Of a stretch of DNA of 40,900 bases, positions 24,263-33,819 are shown piece after piece. The DNA comes from Saprospiraceae bacterium (GTDB lineage Bacteria; Bacteroidota; Bacteroidia; Chitinophagales; Saprospiraceae). The notes beneath the pieces were generated by a model. It made no database searches and was not told the origin of the DNA. It was given only the letters and a program-made list of their open reading frames with translations. Within the stretch, counting starts at the first letter, position 1, and each line of letters starts with the position of its first letter. The stretch lies in NCBI GenBank assembly GCA_016787345.1, contig JAEUUU010000113.1:1-40900 (forward strand), in the 5' to 3' direction. The position numbers were made by a program, and so were the translations under genes.

Positions 24263-25252
24263 ATGAAAAAGGATATCAAACGTATAGCAGTGTTCACCTC
24301 CGGCGGCGATGCGCCGGGTATGAATGCTGCCATCCGGGCCATTGTCCGGAATGCGATCAACAACGATCTGCATATCTACGGGGTTCATCGCGGCTACGAG
24401 GGCATGATCAACGGCGATATCCGTCGACTGGAAACCTCCGACGTCAGTAACATCATTCACCGCGGGGGCACAGTGCTCAAAACGGCCCGCAGCATGCGCT
24501 TTATGACGCCGGAAGGCCGAAAGCAAGCGTACGAAAACCTGGTCGACAACGACATCGATGCGCTGATCGCCATCGGGGGGAACGGCACCTTTACCGGGGC
24601 TAAAACATTCATGGCCGAATACCCGGATATCCCCATCCTGGGGCTGCCCGGCACCATCGATAACGATTTGTTCGGCACTGATTTCACCATCGGCTTCGAC
24701 ACCGCGCTCAACACAGCAGTACAGGCCGTCGACAAGATCCGCGACACGGCCGATTCACACAACCGCCTGTTTTTTGTCGAAGTGATGGGCCGCCATTCCG
24801 GTTATATCGCCCTCCACACTGCGATAGCCGGCGGCGCCGGCGGTGTGATGTTGCCCGAAGAAGAGTCGAATATCGACGACCTGATCAAACTGCTCAAACG
24901 CGGGGCCAAACGCTCCAAACTGTTCAGTATTGTCATTGTGGCTGAAGGTAACCACATGGGAACGGTGTACGATATCGCCCACCAGGTATCTGAAAAGATC
25001 GAACTGTACGACGATATAAAGGTCACCGTTATCGGTCACCTTCAACGCGGCGGCTCTCCAACGGCTTTTGACCGGGTGACGGCCAGTATTCTGGGGTTCA
25101 CGGCAGTAGAAGCTTTGCTCGAAGGCAAATCGGGTATGATGGTAGGCATCCGAAACAACAATGTCGCCTATACGCCTTTTGCCGACGCCATTTCCAAACC
25201 CAAAACGTTCAACAAGGACTTGCTGCGACTGGCGCATATTCTGGCGCAGTAA
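24263..25252 (+). CDS. pfkA: 6-phosphofructokinase, with Asn at the usual Mg-binding Asp
   Basis: Phosphorylates fructose 6-phosphate in glycolysis. The 329-residue frame has FTSGGDAPGMNAAIRAIV (ATP site), GTIDNDLFGTDFTIGFDTA with catalytic base D133, EVMGRHSGYIAL (substrate site) and LGHLQRGGSPTAFDR (written GHLQRGGSPTAFDR). The loop that reads GGDGS/T in ATP-dependent enzymes reads GGNGT here (N107), replacing the Asp that helps hold Mg-ATP in E. coli (D103). The Gly after it, which marks ATP rather than pyrophosphate use, is kept. Everything else looks intact. It is co-transcribed with the upstream kinase and ends in a strong terminator. Confidence 0.95.
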   Translation: MKKDIKRIAVFTSGGDAPGMNAAIRAIVRNAINNDLHIYGVHRGYEGMINGDIRRLETSDVSNIIHRGGTVLKTARSMRFMTPEGRKQAYENLVDNDIDALIAIGGNGTFTGAKTFMAEYPDIPILGLPGTIDNDLFGTDFTIGFDTALNTAVQAVDKIRDTADSHNRLFFVEVMGRHSGYIALHTAIAGGAGGVMLPEEESNIDDLIKLLKRGAKRSKLFSIVIVAEGNHMGTVYDIAHQVSEKIELYDDIKVTVIGHLQRGGSPTAFDRVTASILGFTAVEALLEGKSGMMVGIRNNNVAYTPFADAISKPKTFNKDLLRLAHILAQ

Positions 25253-25282
25253 TTCGGTTATACGATGCTTTCTTAGGTACAG

Positions 25283-25316
25283 AAGGCGCAAGGGTATCAA
25301 CTCTTGCGCCTTTTTT
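25283..25316 (+). terminator. Terminator of the kinase-pfkA operon
   Basis: AAGGCGCAAG (25283-25292) pairs with CTTGCGCCTT (25303-25312); G-U and G-C pairs add two more. A run of six Ts follows the GC stem. Confidence 0.9.
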
Positions 25317-25530
25317 GTGCCCCGATCCTACCTTCAAAGGGGGAAATACGCTCCCCGGTTTTCTGAAAATAGTTAACAGATATGTTTAATAAAGTATTGG
25401 CTTATAATACAATACATCAATTGTTGGAAACTTGTAAATCTGATAATTGAAAAAACATGTCTTTGCATCCCCGCCTGCTCGCCCCCAATTTTGCCTCACC
25501 ATTCTTTAATAAACTTATTTTTTGTAAAAC

Positions 25531-26514
25531 ATGAAAAATGCAATCTCAACACTGATTTGCCTGCTGGCCTTAACTGGCCTTTCCGCGGGCAATCCGCCGA
25601 CCGTCGTGTGCCTCAACGGCTTGACGGCCAACCTCATGCCAACGGGGGAGGTCACGATCTGGTCGGTCGATCTGATGGCTTATGCCGAGGATCAGGAAAC
25701 GCCGTTTACAGAACTCGTGTTTGGGCTCCGGATCGCAGGCGCCGGAAGCGGTTTCCCAAATTCCAACAGTTTTTCCTTCAATTGTGATCATTTGGGTGAC
25801 AACGAAATGGAGTTATGGGTGATGGATGCCGATGGCAACACCGCACAATGCAACACCATCGTCAACATTCAGGATTTTTTCGAATTCTGTGACAACGCCC
25901 AGGATCAGACCCCGCCGATCGTGACGAGCCTGGCCGAATTGCCGGTCGAAATGTCTCAAACGGGGGAAGTGGTCGTCCTGGCCTCGGATTTATTCGTTTG
26001 GGCCCAGGATGACGTCACTTCTGCCGACGAGCTGGATATTGCCATCCGTATAGCCGGCGACGGTAGCGGGTTTCCGCTTGATGAATTCGGTCAGCCCCAG
26101 AGCAGTGTCGTGCTGGGCTGCGATCACCTGGGAGGCGTCAACCTCGAAGTTTGGGTGCGCGATGCCGCCGGCAATGCCTCATTTACCGTGTCGAATGTTA
26201 CGCTGGACGACCCCGAGGGTATCTGCGACCAGCAAGCGTTAAGCGCCCACGCCCCTTCCGCAAGAGTGCGTGCATTGGTGTGTTTCCCCAATCCCGCCGG
26301 CCCTGCCTCGCGCCTTGCCCTTCCGGCTTTGTCTGCCGACAGCAACTGGCAGATTTTCATCAGCGACCACTTCGGACGCATGCTGGTGCGCGATTACGGT
26401 ACCGGAAACAGTTTTGACCTGGGTGGAAAAAGCCTCAAATCGGGGCTGTACTGGGTGCATATAGCCGAAAGCAATGGCCGGACGTATGCCGGCAAACTGA
26501 TTATTTTTGAATAA
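25531..26514 (+). CDS. T9SS-secreted protein with two copies of a 100-residue module
   Basis: A 327-residue protein of unknown function. The signal peptide is MKNAISTLICLLALTGLSAG. Two tandem modules follow, at about 27-117 and 128-232. Each contains an early PP-x-V, TGEV, a DL-x-x-x-A-x-D segment, RIAGxGSGFP, CDHLG and E-x-W-V-x-D-A-x-GN. They are clearly duplicated from one unit. The C-terminal 80 residues are a T9SS type A sorting domain (VCFPNPAGPASRLAL, FISDHFGRML, LKSGLYWVHI, YAGKLIIF). The module looks like an Ig-like cell-surface domain. It may act with the giant PKD protein encoded 245 bases downstream, although a terminator separates them. A weak TGTCTTTG box lies at 25458-25465. 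Confidence 0.87.
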   Translation: MKNAISTLICLLALTGLSAGNPPTVVCLNGLTANLMPTGEVTIWSVDLMAYAEDQETPFTELVFGLRIAGAGSGFPNSNSFSFNCDHLGDNEMELWVMDADGNTAQCNTIVNIQDFFEFCDNAQDQTPPIVTSLAELPVEMSQTGEVVVLASDLFVWAQDDVTSADELDIAIRIAGDGSGFPLDEFGQPQSSVVLGCDHLGGVNLEVWVRDAAGNASFTVSNVTLDDPEGICDQQALSAHAPSARVRALVCFPNPAGPASRLALPALSADSNWQIFISDHFGRMLVRDYGTGNSFDLGGKSLKSGLYWVHIAESNGRTYAGKLIIFE

Positions 26515-26537
26515 ATTATCACCATAACACACAACGG

Positions 26538-26575
26538 GAACGTTGGCGGGACCTACCTGCCAACGTTCTTTTTTT
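26538..26575 (+). terminator. Terminator after the two-module T9SS gene
   Basis: GAACGTTGGC (26538-26547) pairs with GCCAACGTTC (26559-26568), with three further pairs inside. Seven Ts follow the stem. Confidence 0.9.
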
Positions 26576-26678
26576 GCCCCACAGGCACTTATAGCGGGGC
26601 AGAAACTTCTTTTTTTAATCAGGAGGGTAACAAAAGAATTCGCCGCTGGATTTGATAGAAGTTTGCATGCCAATTGAT

Positions 26679-26712
26679 TTTGAGTGTTTTTAAAAAACTG
26701 GCAGTAAATTTG
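26679..26712 (+). promoter_or_regulatory. Promoter of the giant PKD-protein gene
   Basis: TTTG (26679-26682), a 22-base spacer and TAAATTTG (26705-26712), a perfect -7 match. The leader before the ATG at 26759 is about 40 bases. It holds a TTGTAAAA (26727-26734) / TTTTACAA (26740-26747) stem-loop 11 bases before the start codon. Confidence 0.6.
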
Positions 26713-26758
26713 ATCAAAGTTTTAAATTGTAAAATTATTTTTTACAAAAACTGAAATT

Positions 26759-29700
26759 ATGAAAACATTTGTTACTCTGTTAATGCTTTCGCTGTTCACA
26801 ACGTTGGCCGCGGTTTCAGCCGCCGGCCAAAATTTTCTGGCAGTCAAAGACAGCATCTGTATCTACGAAGATGAACTGTCGACCTTTACCTACAATGTAC
26901 TGGACAACGACATTGTCCCCGACTCGGTTTTTATCGTACCCATGGGGCAGTCTTCTTGTTTTTTCCTGGACGAGCTGGGCGAAATACATGTCTCACCGGA
27001 TGCCACTGATTGTTGCGAGGTACCGCACAAATTCAAATACCGCATTGTCGGTTGCGATTTCGGGCCGCCTTGCATGGCAGAGGTCATAATTATGGTCAAG
27101 TGCCGCAAACCGGATTGTGCGCTGGTCGACCTCGACGAATTGCACGACGACGGAGCCGGCACGCCGGGCGGAGGGGCATGTTTGTCGGCCTGTGAATTTT
27201 CGGCCGCCACGTATTTTGTCTCTTACAACCCGCTGAATACCTACACCTGGACGGTTACGGGCGGAACATTCGTGGCTGGCGGCAATCCGGCGGAGATCAT
27301 CGTCAGCTGGGGCGCTGCCGGTTCGGGCATCGTCACCCTGAGCGTCAACGGCGGCGCACCCAAAATCTTTTGCGCCGACATTCTAAGCTCGCCGGTGGCC
27401 GGTTTCACCATCGACGACGCTTCCCCCTGTCTCAATTCTCCCGTCAGTTTTACCAATACTTCCGTGGGCGGGAGTAGTTATTATTGGGATTTTGGCGACG
27501 GAAACACGTCCACAATGCCCAACCCGAGCCACGATTACGGGGCGCCGGGACAGTATACCGTTTGTCTCGTCGTTACAAAAAACAACTACGATGCGCAGGG
27601 TAACCCGCTTTGCTGCTGTACGGACACCCTTTGTCAGGACGTAGTGGTGGATTCGTTGCCGGGACCGAATATTTATTGTCTGTCAACGCTTTGTGCATTC
27701 GATAGCACCAAATACTGGACCGACGCGAGCAATTGCGGCACGTATACCTGGACGGCAGTAAACGCCGACGGATCACCTGCAACGTTCACCGGACAGGGCA
27801 CCGATACCATTTGCGTGCAATGGGGCGCGGGGCCATTTGGTACGATCACCTTGCAGGTGAGCGGCTGCGATCAGGCATACTGTACCGACCCGGTTACTAT
27901 GACCGTTCCGATTATTTCCAATACGGTAGCGCTCGCCGGTCCTAACGCCGTTTGCGCCGGTTCAACTTCGGTGTACAGCGCGCCCAAGTGGATCAGCGCC
28001 TGGTACGACTGGACGGTGACGGGCGGTATTATTCTGGAAGGCGATAGTACGCATACCATTACGGTTCAATGGGGCCCCGGCCCGACCGGGACGATACAGT
28101 TGAATTACGGCAGCGACTTTTTGGGCGGATTGCCGGGCCATGATCCCGAAGATTGCGGCGGCAGCGCATCGCTGACGGTCAGTATCAAGCCGGAATTCGA
28201 GGTGGTTGGGCCGCAGGGGCCGTTTTGCGTGGGCGATCAGTCTTCGTTTTTCGCAACACCTGCGCCTTGGGGAAATTACAATTGGACGGTAATGCCGGCT
28301 GCTTCATTTACCGGAAACGGCTCCAGTAGCATCGTCGTCACCTGGCCTGCACCGGGCGCGTATGTGGTTTCAGCAGTGCCTACGAACAATACTGTTTATT
28401 GCAATAGCCAGTCTTCTGCCCTGGCCATTGTTGTAGCAGTTATGCCACCCGATTCGATCGAAGGGCCTTTGGAAATTTGTCCGGACGACATAGCGACCTA
28501 TTTTGGATACAGCGCACAAACCAACGTCAAATACGTATGGAATGTAACGGGCGGCACACCTTCTACCTACACTGGCAATCCGGTTACGGTCGACTGGAAC
28601 CCGACGGGGCCGTACGGTCTGAGTCTGCAAATGATGCAATTGGGCGCCCCGACGTGCATGTCGGCCCCGCTGTCGGTCAGCGTAGTGCCGAAAACGATTA
28701 CAGGGCCGGTGAGCATCAACGGTACGGGCGCCTGCGTCAACAAACAAGAGAATTACACGGCTTCGCTGGTGCAGGGCCATCCGGATGCCGTATTTACCTG
28801 GTCGATTACGCCCGCCAATGCCGGCAGCGTGATCGGAGGGCAGGGGAGTGCCAATGCAATGGTACAATGGAACAATATCGGAGGTTCTGCCACGGTCAGC
28901 GTAGTGGTGACTTTATGCAACCAAACCCTCAATGGCACGCTGAATGTTCAGATCGGGGATCCGGTAGTTAGCATCACCCAAAGCGGCAATTTGTGCCCCG
29001 GACAAACCGCCACGTTGACGGCCACGGCCGGATTTAACGATTATGACTGGACGCCGAGCGCAACTGGCCAGACGATTACGATAAACACCGGGGGGATTTA
29101 TGTCGTGACGGCTACCACACTGGCCGGATGTACGGCGGTGGCTTCTTTTACGGCAGTGTCATCGGGAGGGCCGGTGGCGTCTATCTCTACGGCCGACCTG
29201 ACCACCCTGTGCATTAATCCGGCAAACAATGCCATGGTCAACCTCGTGGCGCAGACCAACCCGAATTACAATTTCGTGTGGTATTGCAACGGGTCGCCTC
29301 AGTCGCAACCATTGACCCAGGCGACTTTTAAACATACAAACAGCAATGTGCCCGGAACCTTTGTCTACTATGTTGTTGTGACGGATGTGACGACCGGCTG
29401 TACGGCGCAATCCAATTCCATCACGGTAACCCAGGTGGTTTGCACCGATCCTTCCGACCCCTGCGAACCGGCCGGAAATTTTACGCTGGATATCGTATCG
29501 GCCACATCCCAGAATCCCGATTGCAACATCATCGATTTTGATGCGAATGCGAGCAATGTCACGGGAGTCGTCTGGAATTTTGCCGACCCCAACAGCAACC
29601 TTAACACAGGCACTTTGCCCGACGCAACCCATGCCTACACCCAGGCAGGGTGTTATCTGGTCTTGGTGACGGGCCAAACGCCTGCCTTGCCGCCCAACAA

Positions 29701-32700
29701 CACCTGTACCGTCGGCGATACCATTTCGGTCTGTGTGCCCTTGGTTGCCGATTTCGATGTGACGGTCAGTTGTTTGGTGGCTACTTTCACCGATCAGTCG
29801 ACCTACCTCCCCGGCGACGGCCCTGTTTCCTACACCTGGGATTACGGCGATGGAAACGTGGTATCGGGCGGCCCCAATCCCATGCACCTGTACACGAGCG
29901 GGGGGCCTTATACTGTTTCGCTGACGGTTACGAATGCCGATGGCTGCCAGTCGGTGTATTCGCAACTGATTAATGTGGACAATTTGCCCAGCGCCAGCGT
30001 CAGCGCCGCGCCTGCCAGCGCCTGCGTGGGGCAACCGGTTCAATTTACAGGTACGAACACGGGGACTTCCACCATCATCAATTGGCTCTGGAATTTTGGC
30101 GACGCCAGTACCAATGGCGCCGAAGACCCGGCCCATAGTTACCTCACAGCCGGCGCTTATGGCGTAGTGTTAACGGTAACGGACGCCGCGGGCTGTACGT
30201 CGCTTGCTTTTACGAGTGTAACCGTATTTCCCGCTCCCGCGCCCGGCGTGATCACGTTTACCCCTGGTTTGAGTGGTTGTCCGGGCGACCTGATTACGCT
30301 CACCGCACCGGCCGGCGCCAGTTGGTCGTGGACGCCTCCTGCCGGCAATGTGCAGAGCGTCAACGTCACAACTTCGGGGACGTACAGCGTAACGGTAACC
30401 GACGCCAACGGATGCTCTTCTTCACCCGATTCGGTAGAAGTGGTCATTTTCCCGGCGCCGCAGGCCATTATTACGGGCAATCCGGTAATTTGCGACCAGG
30501 GCTGCACCGTGCTCAGCGCATCGGGTGGGTTCAATTATACCTGGCAATGGCTCGATGCATCGCTCAATCCTATACCCGGCGAGGTTTTTCAGACTTTGAC
30601 CGTCTGTGATTTCAATTTGTTAACCGGCGGTTATGCAGTCTCGATAACAGATGATAACGGATGTACGGCGATTTCACCGGTCTTTGTCGTTTCGGTGAAA
30701 GTTTCGCCCTCCTTCACCCTCAATGTCAGTCCAATACCTGCGTGTGAAGGCGATCCGACGACTTTGACGGTCGTGCCCGTGCAACCCAATGTTGTTTACA
30801 CCTGGAATACAGGCGCGACGGGTACCAATATCACCGTATTGCAGGCGGGAACTTACACGGTGATCGGTACCGACACCCTGACGGGCTGCACCGGTTCGGC
30901 CAGCGCCCAGGTGAATCCTTTGCCCGATCTCTGCATCGTTCCCGTAGGCTGTTACAAAGCCTGTGATCCGGATACGATTTGCGGTCCGGACGGCATGACG
31001 GCATACCAGTGGAACCTCAATGGCCTACCCATCGCCGGCGCCACCGATCAGTGCTACATTGCCACCGAGTCGGGAACTTATACTCTCACGGCGACCAATG
31101 AATTCGGCTGTTCCGCCACTTCCGATTCGCTTATGTTGATGCTGATGGATTGCGGATGCGAGGGCCTCACGGTGTCTGCCCTGCCCTCCGAAACCGACTC
31201 CTGCTGCTGGACGATCAGTTACAACAACCCCATCGATAATCTTTACGGTGTGTTGATCCATACCGACGATGCGGAATTTGTGATCGATCCGGGCAGCCTG
31301 GCGCCCTCGCTGGAAATTGCTTCGCTGGGGCTGAATTTTATCGGTATCACCAACAGTCAGGGCGCGCCCCAGCCCGATCCCATGCCACAGGGCGTGGTGG
31401 CCGACTTCCTTACGATTTGCCTGAGCGACGTGACCAGTTTCCCGCAGCAAATTGTATTCGACTGGTACGATTTCAATTATGACGTGGTATGTTCCGATAC
31501 CTTGATCTTCGACTGTCCGGTAGAGCCCGATTGTCTTTATGCAAAAGACGATACGATTTATTGCGAAAATGGGGTCGTCACCTACACCGTCACTTTGTGC
31601 AATCCGGTTGACAATGATTTTAACGTCGGTTATGTCGTGCTGGATGCGAGCAGCCCTTCAAACGTGGTCGTAACGCCTTCCAATATTTTCATCAGTCCGC
31701 CACTGGCGCCGGGCGAATGTCGGGACTTCACATTCCTGCTCAGCAGCGCCAATATTGCCGGCGAGGATTTCTGTTTCGGCCTTACTGCCCACGACGTGCC
31801 GCCCGGCAACCCGGACACCTCGTTGTGTTGTATGCTGGATACGATGTATTGCGTCGAAATACCCGATTGCGATCCCTGCGATAACATCGGAGTGGAGTTT
31901 GTGGACATGGTTTCGTCGGAAGACGGCGGCGATTGCTGCGCTTTTATCGGCCTGTACAACAACTTCGAGGCCAACTACTTCGACGGCATCGATCTCTGTC
32001 TGTTGCCTTCGGGGACGACCATGACGATGAACAATCCGTTCGGGTCCGGCTGGGCGACGGCCAGTTATTCGCCGACCATGATTTCGCTCGATGTCATTCC
32101 ACCGCTCGGCAACACCCTTCCGCTTGGTCCGTTGCAACTACCCATGCTTTGCTTCCAGACACAGGTTGCGCCGCCGCAATTTTTGGAAATAAAATGGATG
32201 CAGGGCGACAGCGTGGTGTGCCGCGATACGATTACGTTGATGTGCGAACCGCCTTGCGGGTACATTTCCGCTGATTCGATTTCCTGTCAGGGCAATGGTT
32301 CCTGGAGTTTCCTGGGCATTTTGCACAATACTTCCGATTTTCCGATGGGAGAAGCGCAGTTTGTTTTCCCGACGTTGGGGTACAGTCAAACGGTAGTACT
32401 GCCACCGTTGCTCCCTGGCGGAACACATCCTTTCGGTATTCCGATCGGGGCGCCGGCTATGCCGGGCGATACCATCTGCTTTACGGTGGCCTTGCACGAA
32501 GTGGACGACGATAGTATGCACATCAATTGCTGCAATTTCCACGCCTGCCTTGTGCTGCCCGATTGTCCCGAACTCCTTTGTGATTGCGACGAGGCATTTT
32601 ATGCCCTGCAAACCAATGGATATAAATACGCCGGCAGCCTGACCACGCCCTACGAAATCCGGTTTGCACCGGGCAGCTGGCTAAGCGATTGCGACCGCGT

Positions 32701-33148
32701 ATTATGGGCCTGGGGCGATGCTTCGGCGCCGGATACCGCTTTCGGGAATATACCGCTTACGCACCAGTTTCCGGGCAACGGCACGTATGATGTTTGTATG
32801 AGCGTCACCCGCCTCAGCGATAGCGGCGAAGAGTGCAGGTTTGAAGTTTGCAACGAGGTGAAAATTAACCCGTACGAGAACAACCCATATGATCCGGGTA
32901 TGGAGATGAGCATTTATCCCAATCCGGCGGAAGGCGCTTTCTACGTTTCCTGGCAGACCAACTGGCAAAACCCGGTGCAGGTAAGCTTGTATGATCTGCT
33001 CGGGCGCAAGGTGGCATTTGAACGCTGGACGCCCGAATCTGGTGAAAACAGGCTCCGGATCGATCCCGGGTATGCCATGCCGGGCATTTATTTTGTAGAA
33101 GTTGTTTCCAACGGAAAGCGGAGCGTGCACAAAGTTGTGTTGCAATAG
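26759..33148 (+). CDS. Giant T9SS-secreted multi-PKD, cysteine-rich surface protein
   Basis: A 2129-residue protein, likely a surface adhesin or matrix protein. The signal peptide is residues 1 to about 24. Roughly 155-760 hold repeated PKD-like units of about 80-100 residues recognisable by Y-x-W-T/N-V-T-GG and V-x-WGxGPxGT. Classical PKD cores follow the YWDFGDGN type at about 240 (YYWDFGDGNTST), 937 (VVWNFADPN), 1024 (YTWDYGDGNVV), 1109 (WLWNFGDAST) and 1980 (VLWAWGDAS). About 1480-1960 is a different Cys-rich region with repeated D-C-C or C-D-C segments. The last 80 residues are a T9SS type A sorting domain (MSIYPNPAEGAFYVSW, LYDLLGRKVAF, MPGIYFVEVV). No catalytic domain is recognised. 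Many paired cysteines suggest disulfide stabilisation. The frame is continuous with no break. Confidence 0.92.
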   Translation: MKTFVTLLMLSLFTTLAAVSAAGQNFLAVKDSICIYEDELSTFTYNVLDNDIVPDSVFIVPMGQSSCFFLDELGEIHVSPDATDCCEVPHKFKYRIVGCDFGPPCMAEVIIMVKCRKPDCALVDLDELHDDGAGTPGGGACLSACEFSAATYFVSYNPLNTYTWTVTGGTFVAGGNPAEIIVSWGAAGSGIVTLSVNGGAPKIFCADILSSPVAGFTIDDASPCLNSPVSFTNTSVGGSSYYWDFGDGNTSTMPNPSHDYGAPGQYTVCLVVTKNNYDAQGNPLCCCTDTLCQDVVVDSLPGPNIYCLSTLCAFDSTKYWTDASNCGTYTWTAVNADGSPATFTGQGTDTICVQWGAGPFGTITLQVSGCDQAYCTDPVTMTVPIISNTVALAGPNAVCAGSTSVYSAPKWISAWYDWTVTGGIILEGDSTHTITVQWGPGPTGTIQLNYGSDFLGGLPGHDPEDCGGSASLTVSIKPEFEVVGPQGPFCVGDQSSFFATPAPWGNYNWTVMPAASFTGNGSSSIVVTWPAPGAYVVSAVPTNNTVYCNSQSSALAIVVAVMPPDSIEGPLEICPDDIATYFGYSAQTNVKYVWNVTGGTPSTYTGNPVTVDWNPTGPYGLSLQMMQLGAPTCMSAPLSVSVVPKTITGPVSINGTGACVNKQENYTASLVQGHPDAVFTWSITPANAGSVIGGQGSANAMVQWNNIGGSATVSVVVTLCNQTLNGTLNVQIGDPVVSITQSGNLCPGQTATLTATAGFNDYDWTPSATGQTITINTGGIYVVTATTLAGCTAVASFTAVSSGGPVASISTADLTTLCINPANNAMVNLVAQTNPNYNFVWYCNGSPQSQPLTQATFKHTNSNVPGTFVYYVVVTDVTTGCTAQSNSITVTQVVCTDPSDPCEPAGNFTLDIVSATSQNPDCNIIDFDANASNVTGVVWNFADPNSNLNTGTLPDATHAYTQAGCYLVLVTGQTPALPPNNTCTVGDTISVCVPLVADFDVTVSCLVATFTDQSTYLPGDGPVSYTWDYGDGNVVSGGPNPMHLYTSGGPYTVSLTVTNADGCQSVYSQLINVDNLPSASVSAAPASACVGQPVQFTGTNTGTSTIINWLWNFGDASTNGAEDPAHSYLTAGAYGVVLTVTDAAGCTSLAFTSVTVFPAPAPGVITFTPGLSGCPGDLITLTAPAGASWSWTPPAGNVQSVNVTTSGTYSVTVTDANGCSSSPDSVEVVIFPAPQAIITGNPVICDQGCTVLSASGGFNYTWQWLDASLNPIPGEVFQTLTVCDFNLLTGGYAVSITDDNGCTAISPVFVVSVKVSPSFTLNVSPIPACEGDPTTLTVVPVQPNVVYTWNTGATGTNITVLQAGTYTVIGTDTLTGCTGSASAQVNPLPDLCIVPVGCYKACDPDTICGPDGMTAYQWNLNGLPIAGATDQCYIATESGTYTLTATNEFGCSATSDSLMLMLMDCGCEGLTVSALPSETDSCCWTISYNNPIDNLYGVLIHTDDAEFVIDPGSLAPSLEIASLGLNFIGITNSQGAPQPDPMPQGVVADFLTICLSDVTSFPQQIVFDWYDFNYDVVCSDTLIFDCPVEPDCLYAKDDTIYCENGVVTYTVTLCNPVDNDFNVGYVVLDASSPSNVVVTPSNIFISPPLAPGECRDFTFLLSSANIAGEDFCFGLTAHDVPPGNPDTSLCCMLDTMYCVEIPDCDPCDNIGVEFVDMVSSEDGGDCCAFIGLYNNFEANYFDGIDLCLLPSGTTMTMNNPFGSGWATASYSPTMISLDVIPPLGNTLPLGPLQLPMLCFQTQVAPPQFLEIKWMQGDSVVCRDTITLMCEPPCGYISADSISCQGNGSWSFLGILHNTSDFPMGEAQFVFPTLGYSQTVVLPPLLPGGTHPFGIPIGAPAMPGDTICFTVALHEVDDDSMHINCCNFHACLVLPDCPELLCDCDEAFYALQTNGYKYAGSLTTPYEIRFAPGSWLSDCDRVLWAWGDASAPDTAFGNIPLTHQFPGNGTYDVCMSVTRLSDSGEECRFEVCNEVKINPYENNPYDPGMEMSIYPNPAEGAFYVSWQTNWQNPVQVSLYDLLGRKVAFERWTPESGENRLRIDPGYAMPGIYFVEVVSNGKRSVHKVVLQ

Positions 33149-33173
33149 AAGTTGCCGTTTTGGAAAAACAAAT

Positions 33174-33219
33174 AACAAAAGCGCCCCCGACTTTCCGAGT
33201 CGGGGGCGCTTCTTTTGTT
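33174..33219. terminator. Bidirectional terminator between the giant gene and lrp
   Basis: AACAAAA-GCGCCCCCGACT (33174-33192), a TTCCG loop and AGTCGGGGGCGC (33198-33209) followed by TTCTTTTGTT. The GC-rich 12-bp stem with A/T tracts on both sides can stop both convergent transcripts. Confidence 0.9.
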
Positions 33220-33263
33220 CCGGTTTCAGGCGTCGCGATCAGGTCAGATCGGCGTTGCACTGT

Positions 33264-33743
33264 TTATTTTTCCTCGTAATTGTAGGGCAGGATTTTCGAG
33301 TCTTTCACCGTCGAAAGCGTCATCAGCGTTTTCAGGCGTTCGATCTCCTCGATCTGGCTGAGGGTTTTGAACAGCAGTTGTTCGTAGGTGGGAATATCGC
33401 GGCATACGATCTTCATCAGGAAATCAGCTTCACCGGTGATGATGTAGCATTCCGTGATCTCGTCGATCTGCGAGATTTTCTGAAGGAAGTTGTTCAGCGC
33501 GTTTTCGCGTTTCCAGGCGAGCGAAACCAGGACGAAGGTTTTGACGTTGAGCCCCATCATCTGCGGATTCACCTGGGCGTGGTAGCTCTGGATAATGTCG
33601 CTTTGTTCCAGTTTTTTTACGCGTTCGAGCGTCGGGGCAGGGGAGAGCCCGATTTTTTTGGAAAGATCGAGGTTCGTGATCTTGCTGTTCTCCTGGAGGA
33701 TCTTGAGAATTCTTAGGTCTATTTTATCGAGTTTTTCCGACAT
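33264..33743 (-). CDS. Lrp/AsnC-family transcription regulator
   Basis: A 159-residue feast/famine regulator that binds DNA as oligomers and senses amino acids. The N-terminal helix-turn-helix spans about residues 5-60 (LDKIDLRILKILQENSKITN, in parts, LSKKIGLSPAPTLERVKKLE). The RAM effector domain spans about 70-145 (NVKTFVLVSL, ITGEADFLMKIVCRDI). The start at 33743 gives MSEKLDKIDLRIL. The open frame runs 38 codons further upstream across the promoter box, so the longer form is rejected. gdhA lies directly upstream on the same strand behind a terminator; control of glutamate metabolism is plausible but inferred. Confidence 0.94.
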   Translation of the reverse strand: MSEKLDKIDLRILKILQENSKITNLDLSKKIGLSPAPTLERVKKLEQSDIIQSYHAQVNPQMMGLNVKTFVLVSLAWKRENALNNFLQKISQIDEITECYIITGEADFLMKIVCRDIPTYEQLLFKTLSQIEEIERLKTLMTLSTVKDSKILPYNYEEK

Positions 33744-33788
33744 GGTGGTATAATTTGTAAAATTAAATTCTGGTCTGAAAAATTTCCC

Positions 33789-33819
33789 CAAAGGTAGGGC
33801 GGGAAAAAATAATTTGCAA
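33789..33819 (-). promoter_or_regulatory. Promoter of the Lrp/AsnC gene
   Basis: Minus-strand TTG (33819-33817), a 20-base spacer and TACCTTTG (33796-33789), a perfect -7 box. The leader to the ATG at 33743 is about 40 bases. Confidence 0.7.
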
